Source: Tissierella praeacuta_A (GTDB lineage: Bacteria; Bacillota; Clostridia; Tissierellales; Tissierellaceae). Taken from it: DNA of 64,000 nt. Below are positions 60,864-64,000 of the stretch, piece after piece. The stretch spans positions 56,367-120,366 of the forward strand of contig NZ_JBEBOY010000007.1 in NCBI RefSeq assembly GCF_040396155.1, in the 5' to 3' direction. Both the position numbers and the translations under genes were made by a program. The stretch's first letter is position 1. Each line of letters starts with the position of its first letter. The notes beneath the pieces were generated by a model. That model did no database searches. It was not told the origin of the DNA and saw only the letters and a program-made list of their open reading frames with translations.

Positions 60864-62534
60864 TTATTTGTCCAATAATGCTTTTATTTTAATTGCTATT
60901 TCTAGATTTAATCTATGATTATGGTCCTCCAAATCCATACCAGTTATTTCAGAAATACGATTGATTCTATAAAGAATAGTATTATAATGGGTAAATAACT
61001 GTTCAGATATCCTAGTTAAGTTTCCATTATTCTTAAAGTATACATCTAATGTCTTAACTAATTCTGTAGATTTTTTATTATCATAGTCAACTAACGGTTT
61101 CAATGTGGAATTGTAGAAATCCTCTAACTCGTCTACTAATGTATCCTGAGATAAAATTTTAAATATACCTAGCTCATCAAATGTTACTATTTTCTTAGAT
61201 GTAATAACCTTTCCTATTCTAACAGCTCTTACAGCATCTTGAAAACCTTTATCTACATTATCTAGACCCTTATATATCCTTCCTACACCTATTCTTATAT
61301 CTAAATCATCACATTTGTTAGATATACATTTAATTATTCTTTGATTGAAATCTTTGATTCTATTAGAAATTTGATGTTTATCTTGGAAACTCAATAAAAT
61401 TTGAACCCCATTACCCTTAGTAGATACTATCCCATTTAAGTTTAAATACTGCATTAGCTCCTCTATAATATTCACTATTGGATTTGTAAAATCCTGTATG
61501 TAATCAATCAATACATCTGTTTCATTAACTTCATTTTTATGCTTAAAACTCATTACCTCTATTATATAATGATCCTCAAGCTGTAAATTAAAAAATCTCG
61601 CCCTATCTAAGGCCTTTTTTCTCCTTTTCAAATCTATAGAAATTAAATCCTCGAAAAACTCTGACCTATATTTAATCTCCACTTCCTTAACTGACAGTTC
61701 TTGTAATATTGATAATGCTATTGTAGTAGAAGCTGATTCAATTATTGCTAGGTCAAATCCTCCTAAGGGCATATCTGTACTCCATGTAAATAGATGACCA
61801 TATATATGATTTCTTAGGACTATGGGCATAATCATTCTTTTAATATATTTTCCATTTATAAGAACTGTATCTTCTATTAATTTTCTTAATCTATTCTTTG
61901 TGTTATTTGAATCATAAAATTCTTTTACTTCTTTCATTAATTCGGTATTATAGGACTTGTTCATTCCATTTATACATTCAACAGTTTCATTTGAAAAACT
62001 TAAATGAAGAATTACTGGATTTCTAACATTTTCCTGTACTATCTGTGTTAAATCTTCTAATCCATTGCCTTCTAACATAACCCCCATCAACTTTTCATGA
62101 ACCTTTTCAATTCTTTCCAACAAAGAAGCTTGTTTATTAAATATTTCTTTAAAGGCAGACATCATTATATCTGATAAAGGAATAGATGAGTGTATATCTA
62201 TTATAGGAAAGCTTAAATCATTGGCTAGGTCTATAACTTCTGGAGGAAGTGCATCAAGATATGGTGATATCTTGATACCAATACCTGCCAATTTCTTTGA
62301 TGCACATTCCTTTATTAGTTCTATCTGTGTATTTACATTATCTTGCTTAAAAGAATAAGCTGTAGTTAGCAAAAATTCTCCTTCTGCTGTCCACTCTAAT
62401 ATATCAGGGTCTGCCATTATATTTATCCTAGATATGGTATTTCTAACTCCTCTAAATCCTGCTATTAAATTGCAAGATTCCATTACATCAAGTCCCAACA
62501 TATCCTCTATGCTAATACCATTTTGCCTAGCCAT
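60864..62534 (-). CDS. PucR family purine catabolism regulator
   Basis: A 556-residue regulator: N-terminal PucR domain (GISIEDMLGLDVMESCNLIA; ADPDILEWTAEGEFLLTTAY), a central GGDEF-related region, and C-terminal PucR HTH_30 (FKNNGNLTRISEQLFTHYNT; ILYRINRISEITGMDLED). B. subtilis PucR, the reference, controls purine degradation. The ATG at 62534 follows AAAAAAGGAGTTGTTGTC and is preferred to the start at 62567. It sits between guanine deaminase and the BMC/xanthine region and is the likely regulator of the purine genes in this window. Confidence 0.9.
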   Translation of the reverse strand: MARQNGISIEDMLGLDVMESCNLIAGFRGVRNTISRINIMADPDILEWTAEGEFLLTTAYSFKQDNVNTQIELIKECASKKLAGIGIKISPYLDALPPEVIDLANDLSFPIIDIHSSIPLSDIMMSAFKEIFNKQASLLERIEKVHEKLMGVMLEGNGLEDLTQIVQENVRNPVILHLSFSNETVECINGMNKSYNTELMKEVKEFYDSNNTKNRLRKLIEDTVLINGKYIKRMIMPIVLRNHIYGHLFTWSTDMPLGGFDLAIIESASTTIALSILQELSVKEVEIKYRSEFFEDLISIDLKRRKKALDRARFFNLQLEDHYIIEVMSFKHKNEVNETDVLIDYIQDFTNPIVNIIEELMQYLNLNGIVSTKGNGVQILLSFQDKHQISNRIKDFNQRIIKCISNKCDDLDIRIGVGRIYKGLDNVDKGFQDAVRAVRIGKVITSKKIVTFDELGIFKILSQDTLVDELEDFYNSTLKPLVDYDNKKSTELVKTLDVYFKNNGNLTRISEQLFTHYNTILYRINRISEITGMDLEDHNHRLNLEIAIKIKALLDK

Positions 62535-62639
62535 GACAACAACTCCTTTTTTAATCAATACAGTCAAATGCCAAAATCATAAATGTTTTTAGTTCTTTTT
62601 TAAATTAATTTACCATATTAAATTTTCGATTATTAGCCC

Positions 62640-63920
62640 CTAATTTTTAAATGGCTCATTAACCTTCTTTCCCTGTACGTATCTTTCCACAATATGCCTA
62701 TCATCACCTATGTAGATAAATTTTTGTAATCTTTCTTCTATTGACAATTCATTAATATCTGATAAAGAACTATCATCTATTATGAGTGCATCAAAATCAT
62801 AACCATTTTCAAAGCTGCCAACTTTTCCGAAGAAACTTCCACCACCCTTTGTCCCAAGGAAAAACCCTTCACTAAATGTAAGTGGAGCGGATTCTTCATT
62901 TGTATTTAACCAAATCATCTTGGAAGCCTGAATAGCTCCTGCTATAATATTTGCTACACTTAGACTATTTCCGCCAGAAATATCCGATCCCAATCCAACC
63001 GATGCTCCATTATTCAAAAACTTCCTAACAGGCATTATTCCACTTGATAGATTGTAATTTGAATAAGGGCAATGTGCAGCATATACTCCATTTTGAGCCA
63101 TTAATTCAATTTCTTCATCAGTATTATATATACAATGTGCCATTATAGTCTTTGTTTGACCAAATAAATTAAAATCATTATAAACTGAAGCATAGTTTTT
63201 AGATTTCGGAAAGAGTTCTGTCACCCATTTGACTTCAGCTCTATTTTCACTTAGATGAGACTGAACTGGTATTTTATAATCGACTGCTAAATTACCTAAA
63301 CTCTCCAGTAATTCTTCTGAACACGTTGGTGCAAATCTAGGTGTAATAATGGGTTTTACTAAATATGATTTATTCATATATTCTTTTAATATCTCTTCTG
63401 TATCTATAATAGATGTAGTTGTATCCTCTGTAAGGTACTCTGCAGTATTTCTGTCCATATTTACTTTTCCCACATATGCTCCTAGACCAGATTCCATAAA
63501 CATATCTAATAAAAGTTTTGTACTTTCCTTATGTATACTTGAAAAAACCACTGCTCTAGTAGTGCCAACTCTCCATAATTCATTTATAAGTCTAGAATAT
63601 ACCTTTTTAGAATAATCTAAGTCATTATATTTTCCTTCTTCAGGAAATGTATATGTTTCAAGCCATGGAATAAGTTCTTTATCTAATCCCAATCCTCTAT
63701 TAGGATATTGAGGGGCATGAAGATGTAAGTCAACAAATCCCGGTATTATTATCTTATCAGAAAAGTCTTTCAACTGATAGTCTTTGTAAGAATCATCTAA
63801 TTCCTTACAAATATCCACTACTTTTCCATCTTCTACTACTATATATGAGTTCTCATAAGTTTCAAATTTTTCTTTTGTAGGAGTAAAAGCTATATTACCC
63901 TTTAGCACTATTTTACTCAT
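62640..63920 (-). CDS. guaD: Guanine deaminase
   Basis: A 426-residue amidohydrolase with the guanine deaminase pattern: FVDLHLHAPQYPNRGLGLDK near residue 60, PVQSHLSENRAEVKWVTELF near 215, KTIMAHCIYNTDEEIELMAQ near 255 and GLGSDISGGNSLSVANIIAG near 310, giving the metal-binding His residues and catalytic Asp. It converts guanine to xanthine and ammonia, a direct feed for the BMC pathway. The ATG at 63920 follows AGAGGTGATTGATT. Confidence 0.9.
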   Translation of the reverse strand: MSKIVLKGNIAFTPTKEKFETYENSYIVVEDGKVVDICKELDDSYKDYQLKDFSDKIIIPGFVDLHLHAPQYPNRGLGLDKELIPWLETYTFPEEGKYNDLDYSKKVYSRLINELWRVGTTRAVVFSSIHKESTKLLLDMFMESGLGAYVGKVNMDRNTAEYLTEDTTTSIIDTEEILKEYMNKSYLVKPIITPRFAPTCSEELLESLGNLAVDYKIPVQSHLSENRAEVKWVTELFPKSKNYASVYNDFNLFGQTKTIMAHCIYNTDEEIELMAQNGVYAAHCPYSNYNLSSGIMPVRKFLNNGASVGLGSDISGGNSLSVANIIAGAIQASKMIWLNTNEESAPLTFSEGFFLGTKGGGSFFGKVGSFENGYDFDALIIDDSSLSDINELSIEERLQKFIYIGDDRHIVERYVQGKKVNEPFKN

Positions 63921-63979
63921 AATCAATCACCTCTTATATTATTAGATATAGCGTTAATCATAATTCATAACGCTTGAAA

Positions 63980-64000
63980 TCACTGTATCTTACACAGTGA
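63980..64000. repeat. Inverted repeat at the window end
   Basis: TCACTGT and ACAGTGA are exact complements separated by seven bases, upstream of guanine deaminase. A second imperfect repeat GCGTTAATCAT / ATAACGC lies at 63952-63973. They could be regulator sites or parts of a leader structure; the window ends here. Confidence 0.4.

Overview
The window comes from a low-GC, anaerobic, Gram-positive fermenter of the Clostridia/Tissierellia type. Signs of this are the very AT-rich sequence, strong AGGAGG-type ribosome binding sites with some TTG/GTG starts, a clostridial 4-hydroxybutyrate pathway, rubredoxin, selenium-dependent molybdenum hydroxylase accessory genes and many Na/substrate scavenging transporters. 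The theme is purine and amino-acid fermentation. I saw no rRNA, tRNA, CRISPR array, insertion sequence or purine riboswitch.

Layout. (1) 1-296: start of an alpha/beta hydrolase cut by the window edge. (2) 635-1435: secreted membrane-anchored protein with a decarboxylase-like GGADGPT motif. (3) 1702-9246 (minus): nucleoside scavenging operon: Crp/Fnr regulator, BMP lipoprotein, nucleoside ABC transporter, a flavoprotein related to dihydrolipoamide dehydrogenase that lacks its redox cysteines, and a nucleoside phosphorylase. (4) 9583-20343: mostly single housekeeping genes (acetyltransferase, PC4-like, HMCES/YedK, CMD family, NAD(P)HX epimerase, ArsC/Spx-like, cysteine hydrolase, LysM protein, glucosaminidase, rubredoxin, Tag, acetamidase, nitroreductase), many ending in hairpin terminators that overlap the stop codon. 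(5) 20435-28277: branched-chain amino-acid type ABC transporter (minus) with a perfect-looking sigma-54 promoter, diverging from a binding-protein/histidine kinase and NtrC-type regulator. (6) 28326-32800: SsuABC/TauABC-like transporter linked to a two-part AtuA/DUF1446 protein, bracketed by two copies of a 49-bp palindromic repeat.

(7) 33014-41152 (minus): a molybdenum hydroxylase operon. The enzyme has four genes in the order FAD, 2Fe-2S, Mo-large, Mo-medium, i.e. the molybdopterin subunit is split in two as in nicotinate dehydrogenase of Eubacterium barkeri; it is followed by a chemoreceptor and by YqeC, a MobA-like transferase, YqeB and XdhC, which together mark a selenium-dependent molybdenum hydroxylase. 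(8) 41220-51037 (minus): AzgA-type purine permease, adenine deaminase and a bacterial microcompartment (BMC) operon: three hexamer shell proteins, one pentamer protein, a BMC-associated flavoprotein, UbiD, UbiX, a cysteine hydrolase and a hydantoinase-type amidohydrolase. A cyclase-family hydrolase (51247-51942) diverges from it. (9) 51971-59554 (minus): sucD-4hbD-abfT-abfD operon plus two small Fe-S/cysteine proteins, with a sigma-54 promoter, three upstream palindromes and its own PAS/AAA+/Fis activator. (10) 59778-63920: nucleoid-associated protein, PucR regulator and guanine deaminase.

How it fits together. Nucleosides are imported and phosphorolysed; adenine and guanine are deaminated; hypoxanthine or other purines are hydroxylated to xanthine by the selenium-molybdenum enzyme. 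The BMC operon then encodes, in order, a cyclic-amide hydrolase, an N-carbamoyl-type hydrolase and a prenyl-FMN decarboxylase. These are exactly the chemistries of the first three steps of the classical clostridial xanthine pathway (xanthine to 4-ureido-5-imidazolecarboxylate to 4-amino-5-imidazolecarboxylate to 4-aminoimidazole). I therefore propose that this microcompartment carries out anaerobic xanthine ring breakdown; this is an inference from gene content and order. The 4-hydroxybutyrate operon links succinyl-CoA to crotonyl-CoA and may serve as an electron sink.
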